From: Gallaecimonas xiamenensis 3-C-1
Lineage (GTDB): Bacteria; Pseudomonadota; Gammaproteobacteria; Enterobacterales; Gallaecimonadaceae
Assembly: GCF_000299915.1 (NCBI RefSeq)
Contig: NZ_AMRI01000020.1
Location: 1-64,000, forward strand
Length of the DNA: 64,000 nt
Direction of reading: 5' to 3'
Made by a program: the position numbers and the translations under genes. Position 1 is the stretch's first letter. Each line of letters starts with the position of its first letter. The notes below the pieces were generated by a model. That model did no database searches. It was not told the DNA's origin and saw nothing but the letters and a program-made list of their open reading frames with translations. Positions 44,460 through 53,923 of the stretch are shown one piece after another.

Positions 44460-45707
44460 TTAGAGCGAAATAAACTGCATCAGCTGGCCACAGAGCCAGG
44501 CCATGTAAGTACCCAGGGCATAACCCAGTACCGCCAGCAACACCCCGACCGGGGCCAGTGACGGGTGGAAGGCCGAAGCCACCACCGGCGCCGAAGCGGC
44601 GCCGCCGACGTTGGCCTGGGAACCCACCGCCATATAGAACAGCGGCGCCTTGATCAGGCGGGCGACAATCAGCATCAGGGCGGCGTGGAACGTCATCCAG
44701 ATGCCACCAATGACAAAGTAGATGGGGGTGTCGGCAATGGCCAGCACATCCATCTTCATACCTATGGTGGCCACCAGTATATAGAGGAAGGCCGACGCCA
44801 CTTTCGAGGCCCCTGCCCCTTCCAGTTTGCGGGCACGGCTGAAGGACAGGCCAAGACCTATGGTGGTGGCGGTGACAATCATCCAGAAGAAGTGGGAATG
44901 GAGGCTGTAGGTCTCACCCCAGGGGGCATGCTTGACCATCCAGGGAGTGGTGATATCCGCCACCAGGTGCGACAGGCCGGTGGCACCGAAGCCCACCGCC
45001 ACTATCATCATCAGATCCTTCATATGGGGGATGCGCGAATGCTCGGCGTGGAAGGCTTCCACCTTCTTGCGCAGCAGCTGGATACCCCGGGTGTCGGCGC
45101 CGGTGCGCGCATCGATGATATCGGCCTTGGAGGCCATGTACAGCAGCACCGCCATCCAGATGTTGGCGACGATAACGTCCACCGTCACCATCACCGAGAA
45201 GATGCCGTCCCCGACCCCGTAGACTTCCTTCATGGCCGCCTGGTTGGCGCCGCCGCCGATCCAGGACCCGGCAATGGTGGTCATGCCACGCCAGACCGCG
45301 TCCGGGCCGTCACCGCCCCCCACCGATTCGGGGGAGAAGATGCTCATGATGCCGATAGCAAAGGGCCCGCCCAGCACTATGCCCAGGGTACCCACCAGGA
45401 ACATCACCACTGCCTTGGGCCCCAGGCCCAGTATGGCCTTGAAGTCGATAGACATGCACAGCAGCACCAGACAGGCGGGCAACAGGTAACGGGATGCCAC
45501 GTAGTAAAGGTTGGAATGGTCGCCGTCTATGATGCCGAAACTGTTGAACAGTGACGGCAGGAAATAGCAAAGCAGCAGGGAGGGGACAAAGGTATAGAAC
45601 TTTTTCCAGAAGGGATGGCTGGAATGGCTGGTGTAAAACACCAAACCCAACAAAATGGCCAATAGCCCCAGAACCGTCGCGTCATTCTGCAAGAGCGGCG
45701 TCTGCAT
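44460..45707 (-). CDS. DUF819-family integral membrane protein (YjcL-like)
   Basis: A 415-aa protein with about ten to twelve transmembrane helices. Family features include FVPSLLLCYFLPSLFNSFGII, SWIGGGANQAAMKEVYGV and GSQANVGGAASAPVVASAFHPSLAPVGVL, a repeated re-entrant-like Gly/Asn-rich pattern suggesting a transporter. The substrate is unknown. It is inserted between sirB1 and kdsA, which are adjacent in E. coli, 28 bases after sirB1 and nine before kdsA, so it is transcribed with them. Confidence 0.85.
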   Translation of the reverse strand: MQTPLLQNDATVLGLLAILLGLVFYTSHSSHPFWKKFYTFVPSLLLCYFLPSLFNSFGIIDGDHSNLYYVASRYLLPACLVLLCMSIDFKAILGLGPKAVVMFLVGTLGIVLGGPFAIGIMSIFSPESVGGGDGPDAVWRGMTTIAGSWIGGGANQAAMKEVYGVGDGIFSVMVTVDVIVANIWMAVLLYMASKADIIDARTGADTRGIQLLRKKVEAFHAEHSRIPHMKDLMMIVAVGFGATGLSHLVADITTPWMVKHAPWGETYSLHSHFFWMIVTATTIGLGLSFSRARKLEGAGASKVASAFLYILVATIGMKMDVLAIADTPIYFVIGGIWMTFHAALMLIVARLIKAPLFYMAVGSQANVGGAASAPVVASAFHPSLAPVGVLLAVLGYALGTYMAWLCGQLMQFISL

Positions 45708-45735
45708 TCACTACTCCTTTCTCTTTATCGTTATG

Positions 45736-46542
45736 TCAATGTAGGGTGGCATCGGCGGCGCCCAGGCCGTCCACTTTCTGTCTCAGCAAAGGGCAGGCCG
45801 GATCGTCCGGGCAATGTTCCACGAAATAGGTGAGATCTTTGCGGGCGGGGGCAACACAGTCGAGCTCCGCCAACAGGTAGCCTCGGTCCCGGATAAGATA
45901 CGGATTATCCGGGCTCAGCTCCACCATGGCTTGGGTCACCTTGACCGCTTCCATCAGCCGCCCGTCCCGGGTCAGAGCGCCTTTGGTGGCTCCCAGCAGC
46001 TTCAGCAGCAGGCCCTGGTTGTCCAGGGGTTCGGTGTGTTTGTCTTTGAGCCGTTGCCAGTTGCCTTTGGCGCCCCTGAGCCACAGCTCCAGGTCGCTCA
46101 AGGGGTGCCAAAGCCCCGCCAGGGGGTCAAAAAAGGCACCAGCCTTGAGGGGGCTGGTCAGTACCAACTGGCCGGGGAAATTGATGCCGTCCAGGGGAAT
46201 GGCCTGATCTTCGGCAAAATAGAGCAGCAGCAGGCCAAGGGCCGCCGCCCCGCCCCGGCGCTCAAGGATCACCGAGGTGAGCAGGCAACCCTGGCTGCTG
46301 TAGTGGCTGTTTTCACTGCTAAAGGCCAGATCCTGGTAGAAAAAATCCAGCAGCCCCTGCAGCCGTTCCTGCCCTTGCAATCCCCCCAGGCGTAGGCCCA
46401 ACTGGTCACGCCAACCCAGCAGCGGCCCTTCGAAGGCACGCACGTCGGTCTGGGCCAGTTCGGCGGCCAGGTGCAGGGCGGTCAGTACCGGCTTGGCAGA
46501 GCTGGCACTGAGGCGGGATCGCAACTCGGCAGAGAGCATCAT
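45736..46542 (-). CDS. sirB1: SirB1-family transglutaminase-like/TPR protein
   Basis: A 268-aa protein of the SirB1/YchA family: a transglutaminase-like N-terminal domain (LLDFFYQDLAFSSENSHYSSQGCLLTSVILERRGGAAALGLLLLYFAE) and a C-terminal helical repeat region (VKVTQAMVELSPDNPYLIRDRGYLLAELDC). Biochemical role unknown. It overlaps sirB2 by one base, keeping the order prmC-sirB2-sirB1 seen across gammaproteobacteria. Confidence 0.9.
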   Translation of the reverse strand: MMLSAELRSRLSASSAKPVLTALHLAAELAQTDVRAFEGPLLGWRDQLGLRLGGLQGQERLQGLLDFFYQDLAFSSENSHYSSQGCLLTSVILERRGGAAALGLLLLYFAEDQAIPLDGINFPGQLVLTSPLKAGAFFDPLAGLWHPLSDLELWLRGAKGNWQRLKDKHTEPLDNQGLLLKLLGATKGALTRDGRLMEAVKVTQAMVELSPDNPYLIRDRGYLLAELDCVAPARKDLTYFVEHCPDDPACPLLRQKVDGLGAADATLH

Positions 46543-46925
46543 CAGAACACCATGGGCATCTTGCTGATGGCCAGCTTGGCGTTATAGACCACCCAGCCGT
46601 AGGCCCCGCCCAGGGCGAAAAAACGCATCAATTTGCTGCGGTGGCGCTGCAGGGCTATGACCCCCAACAGCACATAGGCCAACAGGCCGAACAGCTTCTC
46701 GGTTACCCAGGGGCTCTGGAAGGGATAGCTCGACAGCAGCACGCAAAGGCCGATGGCGGTGAGCAGCAGCAGGCTGTCAAAGGCGCGCGGCAGGATGCGC
46801 AGCACCTTTTTCTGGCGCCAGTCGCGGCCGCGCAGGTCCATGATGAACCGCAGGCTAAGCAGGAACAGGCTGCCGAATATGGCCAGCAGGTGCAGGTGTT
46901 TCAAAGCAGGGTACAGAAGGGCCAT
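46542..46925 (-). CDS. sirB2: SirB2-family membrane protein
   Basis: A 127-aa protein with four transmembrane helices. LKHLHLLAIFGSLFLLSLRFIMDLRGRDW at the N-terminus and RILPRAFDSLLLLTAIGLCVLLSSYPF are typical SirB2 features. Role unknown. It lies between prmC (51-bp gap) and sirB1 (one-base overlap). Confidence 0.9.
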   Translation of the reverse strand: MALLYPALKHLHLLAIFGSLFLLSLRFIMDLRGRDWRQKKVLRILPRAFDSLLLLTAIGLCVLLSSYPFQSPWVTEKLFGLLAYVLLGVIALQRHRSKLMRFFALGGAYGWVVYNAKLAISKMPMVF

Positions 46926-46976
46926 GGATGGACTAACTCAGCTGCAAATAAGGCGACATTGTACCTCAAATGGCCG

Positions 46977-47807
46977 CTACTTGTCTTGCCACTGGCCCAG
47001 GGTCACCCGCTCCTGGCCGCCCAGATCCCGCTCGGAGCGCACCAGCTCAAAACCCCGTTCGCTCATCAGCTGGCGCACCGCCGCCCCCTGGTCGTAGCCG
47101 TGCTCGAGCATCAGCCAGCCGGGGCTTTCAAGGTAAGCGGGGGCTTGCTCCACCAGGTAGCGAAGGTCGGCCAGGCCCGCCTCTTCGGCGATCAGCGCCG
47201 ACAGGGGCTCAAAGCGAACGTCCCCCTGGCCAAGGTGGGGGTCCACCGGATCGATATAGGGGGGATTGGAGACGATAAGGCCAAAACGCTGGCCCCGCAC
47301 CGGCATAAACCAGCTGCCCTGGCACACCTCGACCTTGGCCTGGTGGCGCTGGACGTTGCGCCCGGCCAGGGCCGCCGCTTCGGCGATGGCGTCCACCGCC
47401 ACCCCTTGCCAGGCCGGCCTGTGGTGACTGATGGCAATGGCAATGGCACCGGTACCGGTGCCCAGGTCCAAAAAGCGCAGGGGCGCCTCTGGCAGGGCCA
47501 GGGCCAGGTCCACCAGGGTTTCGGTGTCGGGCCTTGGGATCAGGGTATGGGGGTTGACCTCCAGGGCCAGGCCGTAAAATTCCTGTTCCCCCAGGATATG
47601 GGCCACCGGCTCGCCGTTTTGGCGCCGGGCGATATAGCCTTCGAACTGGGCCTGGGCCTGGGGCGCCAAGGGCCTTTCCCCAAAGGCCAGCAAGGTGGTA
47701 CGGCTGACCTTGGCGGCCTGCATCAGCAGCAGTTGGGCATCGATATCCGGGGACTCGCCCCCGGCCAGGGCCGCCCTGCCCCACTTGAGGGCCTCCAGCA
47801 ACGTCAT
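46977..47807 (-). CDS. prmC: Release-factor glutamine methyltransferase PrmC
   Basis: A 276-aa enzyme that N5-methylates the Gln of the GGQ motif in release factors. An N-terminal helical bundle is followed by the methyltransferase domain with [15 protein letters not shown] (SAM loop) and catalytic SNPPYI. It overlaps prfA by four bases, which couples the modification enzyme to its substrate. Confidence 0.96.
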   Translation of the reverse strand: MTLLEALKWGRAALAGGESPDIDAQLLLMQAAKVSRTTLLAFGERPLAPQAQAQFEGYIARRQNGEPVAHILGEQEFYGLALEVNPHTLIPRPDTETLVDLALALPEAPLRFLDLGTGTGAIAIAISHHRPAWQGVAVDAIAEAAALAGRNVQRHQAKVEVCQGSWFMPVRGQRFGLIVSNPPYIDPVDPHLGQGDVRFEPLSALIAEEAGLADLRYLVEQAPAYLESPGWLMLEHGYDQGAAVRQLMSERGFELVRSERDLGGQERVTLGQWQDK

Positions 47808-48895
47808 GCCTGGCCCTGGGCCAGGGCCGCCAGTTGGTCGGCCTGGTGTTCCTGAACTATGGGGTCAATCAGGGCGTCCAGGCTCCCTTCCATCACCTCG
47901 TCCAGGCGATAGAGGGTAAGGTTGATACGGTGGTCGGTCACCCTGCCCTGGGGATAGTTGTAGGTGCGGATACGCTCGGAGCGATCCCCGGAGCCCACCA
48001 GAGAGCGGCGGGTGGCTTCTTCAGACAGGCGGCGCTTTTCGTCTTCCATGGCCTGGATACGGGAGGCCAGCACCGACAGGGCCTTAGCCTTGTTTTTATG
48101 CTGGGAACGTTCTTCCTGGCACTCCACCACCACTCCGGTGGGGAGGTGGGTGATGCGCACCGCCGAGTCAGTACGGTTAACGTGCTGGCCACCGGCACCG
48201 GAGGCGCGGAAGGTGTCGATACGCAGGTCAGCGGTGCTGATGTTGACCGCTTCGGCCTCGGGCACTTCCGGCAGTATGGCCACGGTGCAGGCAGAGGTAT
48301 GGATACGGCCCTGGGATTCGGTGGCGGGCACCCTTTGTACCCGGTGGCCGCCGGACTCGAACTTGAAGCGGCCATAGACGCCGTCGCCGCTGACCAGGGC
48401 GATGACTTCCTTGAAGCCGCCGTGCTCCCCTTCGTTGGCGGACACCACTTCCACCCGCCAGCGGCGGGCCTCGCAGTAACGGCTGTACATGCGAAACAGG
48501 TCGCCGGCGAAGATGGCGGCTTCATCGCCACCGGCCCCGGCGCGGATCTCCAGGTAGATATTGCGCTCGTCGTTGGGATCCTTGGGCAGCAGCAGAATTT
48601 GCAGCTCTTGGGCCAGGGTTTCTATCTGGGCCTTGGCACCGGCCACCTCTTCCTGGGCCAGTTCGCGCATCTCGGCGTCGTCGCCGGCCAGCATTTCCTG
48701 GGCCACCTCAAGGTCGGCCTGGGCCCCTTGGTAGCGGCCAAAACAGCCGGTGACTTCTTCGAGTTGGCCAAATTCCTTGGACAGGGCCTGGAAGCGCTTT
48801 TGATCGCCAATCACGGCGGGGTCGGACAACAGGGCCTGCACTTCTTGGAAACGTTCTTGCAGGCTTTCCAGTTTCGCCAGTATCGATGGGTTCAT
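47804..48895 (-). CDS. prfA: Peptide chain release factor 1
   Basis: A 363-aa factor that terminates translation at UAA/UAG. The peptidyl-hydrolase motif lies in [18 protein letters not shown], with Gln the target of PrmC. Length and the C-terminal [13 protein letters not shown] are standard for RF1. It overlaps hemA and prmC by four bases each. Confidence 0.97.
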   Translation of the reverse strand: MNPSILAKLESLQERFQEVQALLSDPAVIGDQKRFQALSKEFGQLEEVTGCFGRYQGAQADLEVAQEMLAGDDAEMRELAQEEVAGAKAQIETLAQELQILLLPKDPNDERNIYLEIRAGAGGDEAAIFAGDLFRMYSRYCEARRWRVEVVSANEGEHGGFKEVIALVSGDGVYGRFKFESGGHRVQRVPATESQGRIHTSACTVAILPEVPEAEAVNISTADLRIDTFRASGAGGQHVNRTDSAVRITHLPTGVVVECQEERSQHKNKAKALSVLASRIQAMEDEKRRLSEEATRRSLVGSGDRSERIRTYNYPQGRVTDHRINLTLYRLDEVMEGSLDALIDPIVQEHQADQLAALAQGQA

Positions 48896-50151
48896 GCTTT
48901 CTCTCTTGCGCTCAGGCCGAGCACGCCGGCAATGGCATCCAGCCGTTGCAGATCACCTTGGCTGCCGGCCTCGGACAGGGCCTTGGTCGGCGCGTGGATC
49001 AATCTGTTGGTCAGCTGGCTGGCCAGCCTTTCCATGATAAGGGTGGGATCGCCGCCGGCCTGCAACTGGGCCTGGGCCTTTTGCAGCAGGTCCTGGCGGA
49101 TGGCGTCAGCCTGGTTACGGTAGTCGCGGATATGGTCCACCGCCGACAGGCTCTTGATCCAGTTAATAAAGGCCGCCACCTGCTCCAGCACCATCACTTC
49201 GGCGTCCTGGGCGGCGGCTTCGCGCTTGGCGCGGTTCTCGTCGATGATCTGCTGCAGGTCATCGACGCTGTACAAAAAGGCGTCGTTGAGCTCACCCACT
49301 TCGCTTTCGATATCCCTTGGCACCGCCAGGTCCACGAAGAACATGGGTTTGTGGCGGCGCTTTTTCAGGGCCCTCTCAACCATGCCCTTGCCGATGATGG
49401 GCAAGGGGCTGGCGGTGGAACCGATCACGATATCGGCCTCGTGGAGGTTATCGGGCAGGGCTTCGAGGGTCATGGCCCTGGCATTGACCTTGGTGGCCAG
49501 ATCTTCGGCCCGGGCCAGGGTGCGGTTGGCCACCATCAGCTTGTCCACCCCCTGCTCCTTGAGGTGGGTGGCCACCAACTCTATGGTCTCGCCGGCGCCG
49601 ATCAGCAGCACCTGGGTGTCGTCCAGGGCCGGGAATATGTGCTTGGCCAGGGACACGGCAGCAAAGGCCACCGACACGGCACTGGCGCCGATCTCGGTCT
49701 TGGTGCGCACCTCTTTGGCCACCTTGAAGCCATGCTGGAACAGCTTGTCCAGCAGCTGGCTGACGGTGCCGGCCTGGCGGGCCTGGCTGTAGGCCTGCTT
49801 GAGCTGGCCAAGGATCTGCGGCTCCCCCAGCACCATGGAGTCGAGGCCGCAGGCCACCCGCAACAGATGGCTGATGGCGTCATCGCCCTGGTGGATATAG
49901 AGATGGGGGCTCAGTTCGGCATCGGGCAAGGCATGGAAGTTGGCCAGCCACTTGCGGACCACCTCGCTGTCATCGCTCTGGCAGTAGATCTCGGTACGGT
50001 TGCAGGTGGACAGCACCACGGCTTCGCTGGTGCCCGGCAACCCCGGCAATTCCGCCAAGGCACGCGGCAGGCTGTCGGGCCCGAAGGCGACTTTCTCACG
50101 CAGCGCCACAGGGGCGGTTTTATGGTTCAGGCCAATAGCCAGCAAGGTCAT
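48892..50151 (-). CDS. hemA: Glutamyl-tRNA reductase
   Basis: A 419-aa first enzyme of C5 haem synthesis, reducing glutamyl-tRNA to glutamate-1-semialdehyde. The active-site Cys lies in [11 protein letters not shown] near residue 50, and [19 protein letters not shown] begins the NADPH-binding domain; the helical dimerisation domain is at the C-terminus. I start at 50151 ([15 protein letters not shown]), the family-standard start; longer frames reach 50331 but overlap the lolB region. It is divergent from lolB across 94 bp. Confidence 0.96.
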   Translation of the reverse strand: MTLLAIGLNHKTAPVALREKVAFGPDSLPRALAELPGLPGTSEAVVLSTCNRTEIYCQSDDSEVVRKWLANFHALPDAELSPHLYIHQGDDAISHLLRVACGLDSMVLGEPQILGQLKQAYSQARQAGTVSQLLDKLFQHGFKVAKEVRTKTEIGASAVSVAFAAVSLAKHIFPALDDTQVLLIGAGETIELVATHLKEQGVDKLMVANRTLARAEDLATKVNARAMTLEALPDNLHEADIVIGSTASPLPIIGKGMVERALKKRRHKPMFFVDLAVPRDIESEVGELNDAFLYSVDDLQQIIDENRAKREAAAQDAEVMVLEQVAAFINWIKSLSAVDHIRDYRNQADAIRQDLLQKAQAQLQAGGDPTLIMERLASQLTNRLIHAPTKALSEAGSQGDLQRLDAIAGVLGLSAREKA

Positions 50152-50245
50152 GGAGCGGCGGGTCTCAAACAATGGGCGAGGCAATTCTACTGAAAATTGT
50201 GCGGGCATGGAAACCGGGGGGCAAGCCCCGCTATACTGGCCGCCT

Positions 50246-50803
50246 ATGAAAAAGACATTGCTCCTGCTCCTGGCGACCCTTTGGCTCAGCGCCTGTGTCA
50301 GCCACCCCGAAGGCCAATGGCCGGCACCCAACCAGCCCCTGGAACGCTACGCCGTGCGCGGCAAGGTGGCGGTGCTGGGCCCCGACAGCCGGGACTCTGC
50401 CAACCTCTATTGGCAGCAAAAGGCAGCCGACTTCAAGTTGCAATTGACCAGCTTTTTGGGCACCCAGGTGCTTGCCATGGAAGGGCACCCAGGCAAGGTG
50501 AGCCTGACCAATGACCAGGGTACCTTCGAAGATACCGATGCCCAGTATCTGTTATTCCAATTGACCGGCTGGGGCCTGCCGGTAGACGACTTCCCCCATT
50601 GGCTCAAGGGCCAGAGCGGCGAGCGGGGCCTGGTGATGGAACGGGACCCCTTGGGCCGCATCCAGGTGCTGCAGAGCGAAGGCTGGACCATCAAATACAG
50701 CCGCTGGACCCGCGAAGGGGGCCGCTACCTCCCCGAAGTCATGGACATGACCAAAGACAACATCAAGATCAAACTGCAAATCCACCAATGGCAACCACTT
50801 TAA
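50246..50803 (+). CDS. lolB: Outer-membrane lipoprotein receptor LolB
   Basis: A 185-aa lipoprotein that accepts lipoproteins from LolA and inserts them into the outer membrane. Signal [17 protein letters not shown] with Cys17; the body matches LolB ([49 protein letters not shown]). No obvious ribosome site before the ATG. It overlaps ispE by 16 bases. Confidence 0.94.
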   Translation: MKKTLLLLLATLWLSACVSHPEGQWPAPNQPLERYAVRGKVAVLGPDSRDSANLYWQQKAADFKLQLTSFLGTQVLAMEGHPGKVSLTNDQGTFEDTDAQYLLFQLTGWGLPVDDFPHWLKGQSGERGLVMERDPLGRIQVLQSEGWTIKYSRWTREGGRYLPEVMDMTKDNIKIKLQIHQWQPL

Positions 50804-51636
50804 GCCTGCCGGCCCCGGCCAAACTGAACCTGTTCCTGTTCATTACGGGCCGCCGCCCCAATGGCTACCACGATCTCCAGACCCTGTTCCAATTCGTCGA
50901 CTTCGGTGACGAATTGCATTTCTCCCCCCGCAGCGACGGCCAAATCCAATTGCTTACCGACTTTGCAGGTGTGCCCCCCGAGGACAACCTGATCGTCAAG
51001 GCCGCCAGGCTGTTGCAGCAAAAGACCGGTTGCAGCCAGGGGGCCGATATCCGCATCGACAAGCGCCTGCCCATGGGCGGCGGCCTGGGGGGCGGTTCAT
51101 CCAACGCCGCCACCACCCTGGTGGGCCTTAACCGGCTCTGGGGCACCGAGGTGGATCTGGACACCCTGGCCCGGTGGGGATTAACCCTGGGGGCGGATGT
51201 CCCGATTTTTGTACGGGGCAAGGCCGCCTACGCCGAAGGGGTGGGGGAAATTTTCACTGACGCCGACCCGGCCCAGCCCTGGTACCTGGTGGTAGTGCCG
51301 CCAGCCTCGGTCAACACTGGCCTGGTGTTCCAGTCACCTGATTTAAAAAGGGATACCCCGGTACGCCCGATCACCGCGATCCAGCCCTCAGAATGGGCAA
51401 ACGATTGCGAGCCGACGGTTTTTAAGCACTACCCCGTTATTGAAAAGGTTTTTTCGTGGTTGCTAGAATACGCGCCGGCAAGAATGACGGGGACCGGCTG
51501 CTGCGTTTTTGCGCAGTTCGACTCACAAGTCGCCGCCGTAGCCGCCCAAGCTCTGCTGCCGCCCCAGTGGCAGGGCTTTGTCGCCAAGGGTGTGAACCGC
51601 TCACCTCTCCATGAGCGGCTTGCAGTCTGCGCCTGA
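50788..51636 (+). CDS. ispE: 4-diphosphocytidyl-2-C-methyl-D-erythritol kinase
   Basis: A 282-aa GHMP kinase of the MEP isoprenoid pathway, phosphorylating the 2-hydroxyl of CDP-methylerythritol. [25 protein letters not shown] and the ATP loop [17 protein letters not shown] are diagnostic. The start lies within the 3' end of lolB. The lolB-ispE-prs order is typical of gammaproteobacteria. Confidence 0.96.
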   Translation: MATTLSLPAPAKLNLFLFITGRRPNGYHDLQTLFQFVDFGDELHFSPRSDGQIQLLTDFAGVPPEDNLIVKAARLLQQKTGCSQGADIRIDKRLPMGGGLGGGSSNAATTLVGLNRLWGTEVDLDTLARWGLTLGADVPIFVRGKAAYAEGVGEIFTDADPAQPWYLVVVPPASVNTGLVFQSPDLKRDTPVRPITAIQPSEWANDCEPTVFKHYPVIEKVFSWLLEYAPARMTGTGCCVFAQFDSQVAAVAAQALLPPQWQGFVAKGVNRSPLHERLAVCA

Positions 51637-51695
51637 TTTGCAGGGCCGGTCTTTCCGGTCAAAACTGAACACACAATGCCCCTGAGGTCTTTACC

Positions 51696-52640
51696 GTGCC
51701 TGACATCAAGCTTTTCGCTGGTAACGCCACCCCCGAACTGGCGAAAAAGATCGCCGAACGCCTCTATATCCCCCTCGGCGATGCCGACGTCGCCCGCTTT
51801 AGCGACGGCGAGATCAGCGTTCAAATCAACGACCACGTCCGTGGCCTGGATGTGTTTATCATCCAATCCACCTGCGCCCCCACCAACGACAACCTGATGG
51901 AACTGGTGGTGATGGTCGACGCCCTGCGCCGCGCCTCTGCCGGCCGCATCACCGCCGTTATCCCCTACTTCGGCTATGCCCGCCAGGACCGCCGCGTGCG
52001 TTCCGCCCGGGTGCCGATCACCGCTAAAGTGGTGGCCGACTTCCTGTCCAACGTCGGTGTGGACCGTGTTCTGACCGTTGATTTGCACGCCGAGCAGATC
52101 CAGGGCTTCTTCGATGTCCCGGTGGACAACGTCTTCGGTACCCCGGTACTGCTTGAGCACATGAAGGCCCAAAACTTCGAAAAACCCGTTGTGGTCAGCC
52201 CCGACATCGGCGGTGTGGTCCGCGCCCGCGCCGTGGCCAAGCTGCTCAACGACACCGATCTGGCCATCATCGACAAGCGTCGTCCCCGCGCCAACGAAGC
52301 CCAGGTGATGAACATCATCGGTGACGTACAAGGCCGCGACTGCATCATCGTCGACGACATGATCGACACCGGCGGCACCCTGTGCAAAGCCGCTGAAGCC
52401 CTGAAAAACCACGGTGCCCGCAGCGTCTTCGCCTACGCCACCCACCCGGTGTTCTCCGGCTCCGCCCCCCAGAACATCACCAGCTCCGTGATTGACCAGG
52501 TCATCGTCACCGACACCGTGCCCCTGTCCGCCGAGATGAAGGCCTGTGGCAAGGTAACCCAGCTGACCCTGTCAGGCATGCTGGCCGAAGCCATTCGCCG
52601 GGTCTCCAACGAAGAGTCCATCTCCGCCATGTTCGAGTAA
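51696..52640 (+). CDS. prs: Ribose-phosphate pyrophosphokinase
   Basis: A 314-aa enzyme making PRPP from ribose 5-phosphate and ATP. Conserved [38 protein letters not shown] and the PRPP loop [14 protein letters not shown] are present. It starts with GTG at 51696, preceded by GAGG. The 59-bp gap after ispE holds no visible terminator. A strong hairpin follows the stop. Confidence 0.97.
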   Translation: MPDIKLFAGNATPELAKKIAERLYIPLGDADVARFSDGEISVQINDHVRGLDVFIIQSTCAPTNDNLMELVVMVDALRRASAGRITAVIPYFGYARQDRRVRSARVPITAKVVADFLSNVGVDRVLTVDLHAEQIQGFFDVPVDNVFGTPVLLEHMKAQNFEKPVVVSPDIGGVVRARAVAKLLNDTDLAIIDKRRPRANEAQVMNIIGDVQGRDCIIVDDMIDTGGTLCKAAEALKNHGARSVFAYATHPVFSGSAPQNITSSVIDQVIVTDTVPLSAEMKACGKVTQLTLSGMLAEAIRRVSNEESISAMFE

Positions 52641-52653
52641 CAGGTCCGGAGTC

Positions 52654-52684
52654 AAAAAAGCCGCGCTCAAGCGCGGCTTTTTTT
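52654..52684. terminator. Bidirectional terminator
   Basis: A 13-bp stem AAAAAAGCCGCGC (52654-52666) with complement at 52671-52683, loop TCAA, between prs and the convergent MFS gene. Confidence 0.92.
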
Positions 52685-53845
52685 ATCCAACCAGGCCTGC
52701 CAGGCCAACAGCGCCAGCAGCAGCGGCCCCAGCAATGCCAGCCCCAGCAAGGGGGTTTGCGGCGTCTTTTGCAGCAACCAACCGCCACTGACCATACCCA
52801 GGCCATAGCCCAGGGTATGCAGGCTCGACAGCCTGCCCGCCACCCGGCCCTGAGCCCTGGGCCAGCGTTCACGCAATTTAACCCCATACCAGGGGCTGGT
52901 CAGCGCCAGCCCGGCCGACAGCAGCGCCAAAGGTCCCCAAAAGCCTTGTTGTGGACTGCTCCAGCCAAGCCAGGCGCCCCCCAGGCTCAGGCACAGCACC
53001 CCCAGGGCCAGCTGGCCGCTACTGCCAAGCCTTGGCACCAAACCCAACCCCACCAGGGCCGCCACCAGGGCGGCCAGGGCCAGGTAGGCCCCCATCAGGC
53101 TGGACGCCCCTTCTGGGCTTAACCCCAGGCCCTGTTGTAACAGGGGCCCGAGCAAGAACTGCACCTGGCCAAGGGCGGTGGTGATCACCAGCGCCAACAG
53201 ATAAAGGGGCAAGGCCGGGGCCCAGGGCGCCGCACTCTCCTTGGCGTCCGTCCCCTTACTTTGCAGGCGCTGTCGGCGCCAAAGGGCGGCGGCCAGCAGC
53301 ATTGAGGCCAGCAGCACCAGCAGCAGGGCCAAAGGCGGCCACCACCAGGCAAAAGCCGCCACCAAAGCAGGCCCCAACAACCTGCCCAGTTGGCTAAGGG
53401 CCGACAACCGCGCCAGGGCGCCGCGCCAACGTTCCGGCGCCAGCCCTTGCAACTGCAGGTACTGGGCACTGGGGAACACCCCCGCCATAAAGAGGCTGTG
53501 CACCAGCCGCGACACCAGCAATAACCCCACCATGGCCAGGCTGCCGGGCACCATGCCCAGGGCCAGCAGCAATAAGGCCAAAGCCAGGGTAAAACCGCTG
53601 AAACTCAGCCACAGTCCCAAGGCGGCGCCACGGCGGTCCAGCCACTTTCCCCAAAGGGGGGCCATCAACATCATGCCCCACAGGCTCCCCCCCAGCAGCC
53701 AGGACCAGGCCGTCGCTCCCAGGCCACTGCGGTCCATCAGCCAGGGCAGGCAGCTTAGCAGCGCCGATTGCGCCAGGCCGGTCAACAGCACGGCCGACGC
53801 GGGCTGCCAGCGTTCCTGCTTAGCCTTGCTAGGCATTCCCGTCAT
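52667..53845 (-). CDS. MFS transporter, ShiF-like putative siderophore exporter
   Basis: A 392-aa protein with about twelve transmembrane helices; GKWLDRRGAALGL is the loop 2-3 MFS motif. It is divergent from iucA across a Fur-like box, the same place as shiF next to aerobactin genes in Shigella and E. coli. It probably exports the siderophore. Its 3' end overlaps the prs terminator. A second start at 53836 would remove three residues. Confidence 0.82.
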   Translation of the reverse strand: MTGMPSKAKQERWQPASAVLLTGLAQSALLSCLPWLMDRSGLGATAWSWLLGGSLWGMMLMAPLWGKWLDRRGAALGLWLSFSGFTLALALLLLALGMVPGSLAMVGLLLVSRLVHSLFMAGVFPSAQYLQLQGLAPERWRGALARLSALSQLGRLLGPALVAAFAWWWPPLALLLVLLASMLLAAALWRRQRLQSKGTDAKESAAPWAPALPLYLLALVITTALGQVQFLLGPLLQQGLGLSPEGASSLMGAYLALAALVAALVGLGLVPRLGSSGQLALGVLCLSLGGAWLGWSSPQQGFWGPLALLSAGLALTSPWYGVKLRERWPRAQGRVAGRLSSLHTLGYGLGMVSGGWLLQKTPQTPLLGLALLGPLLLALLAWQAWLDKKSRA

Positions 53846-53861
53846 AAAACGATAACCATTC

Positions 53862-53880
53862 GCAATTGATAATCACTCTC
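53862..53880. promoter_or_regulatory. Fur-like box in the divergent siderophore promoter
   Basis: GCAATTGATAATCACTCTC matches 14 of 19 positions of GATAATGATAATCATTATC, including an eight-base core GATAATCA. It lies between the exporter and iucA starts. A further GATAACCATT (53851-53860) may extend the site. Confidence 0.72.
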
Positions 53881-53923
53881 AATGGCAATAGGCTATCACA
53901 AAATCACAGGGAGCCCAGCTGCA

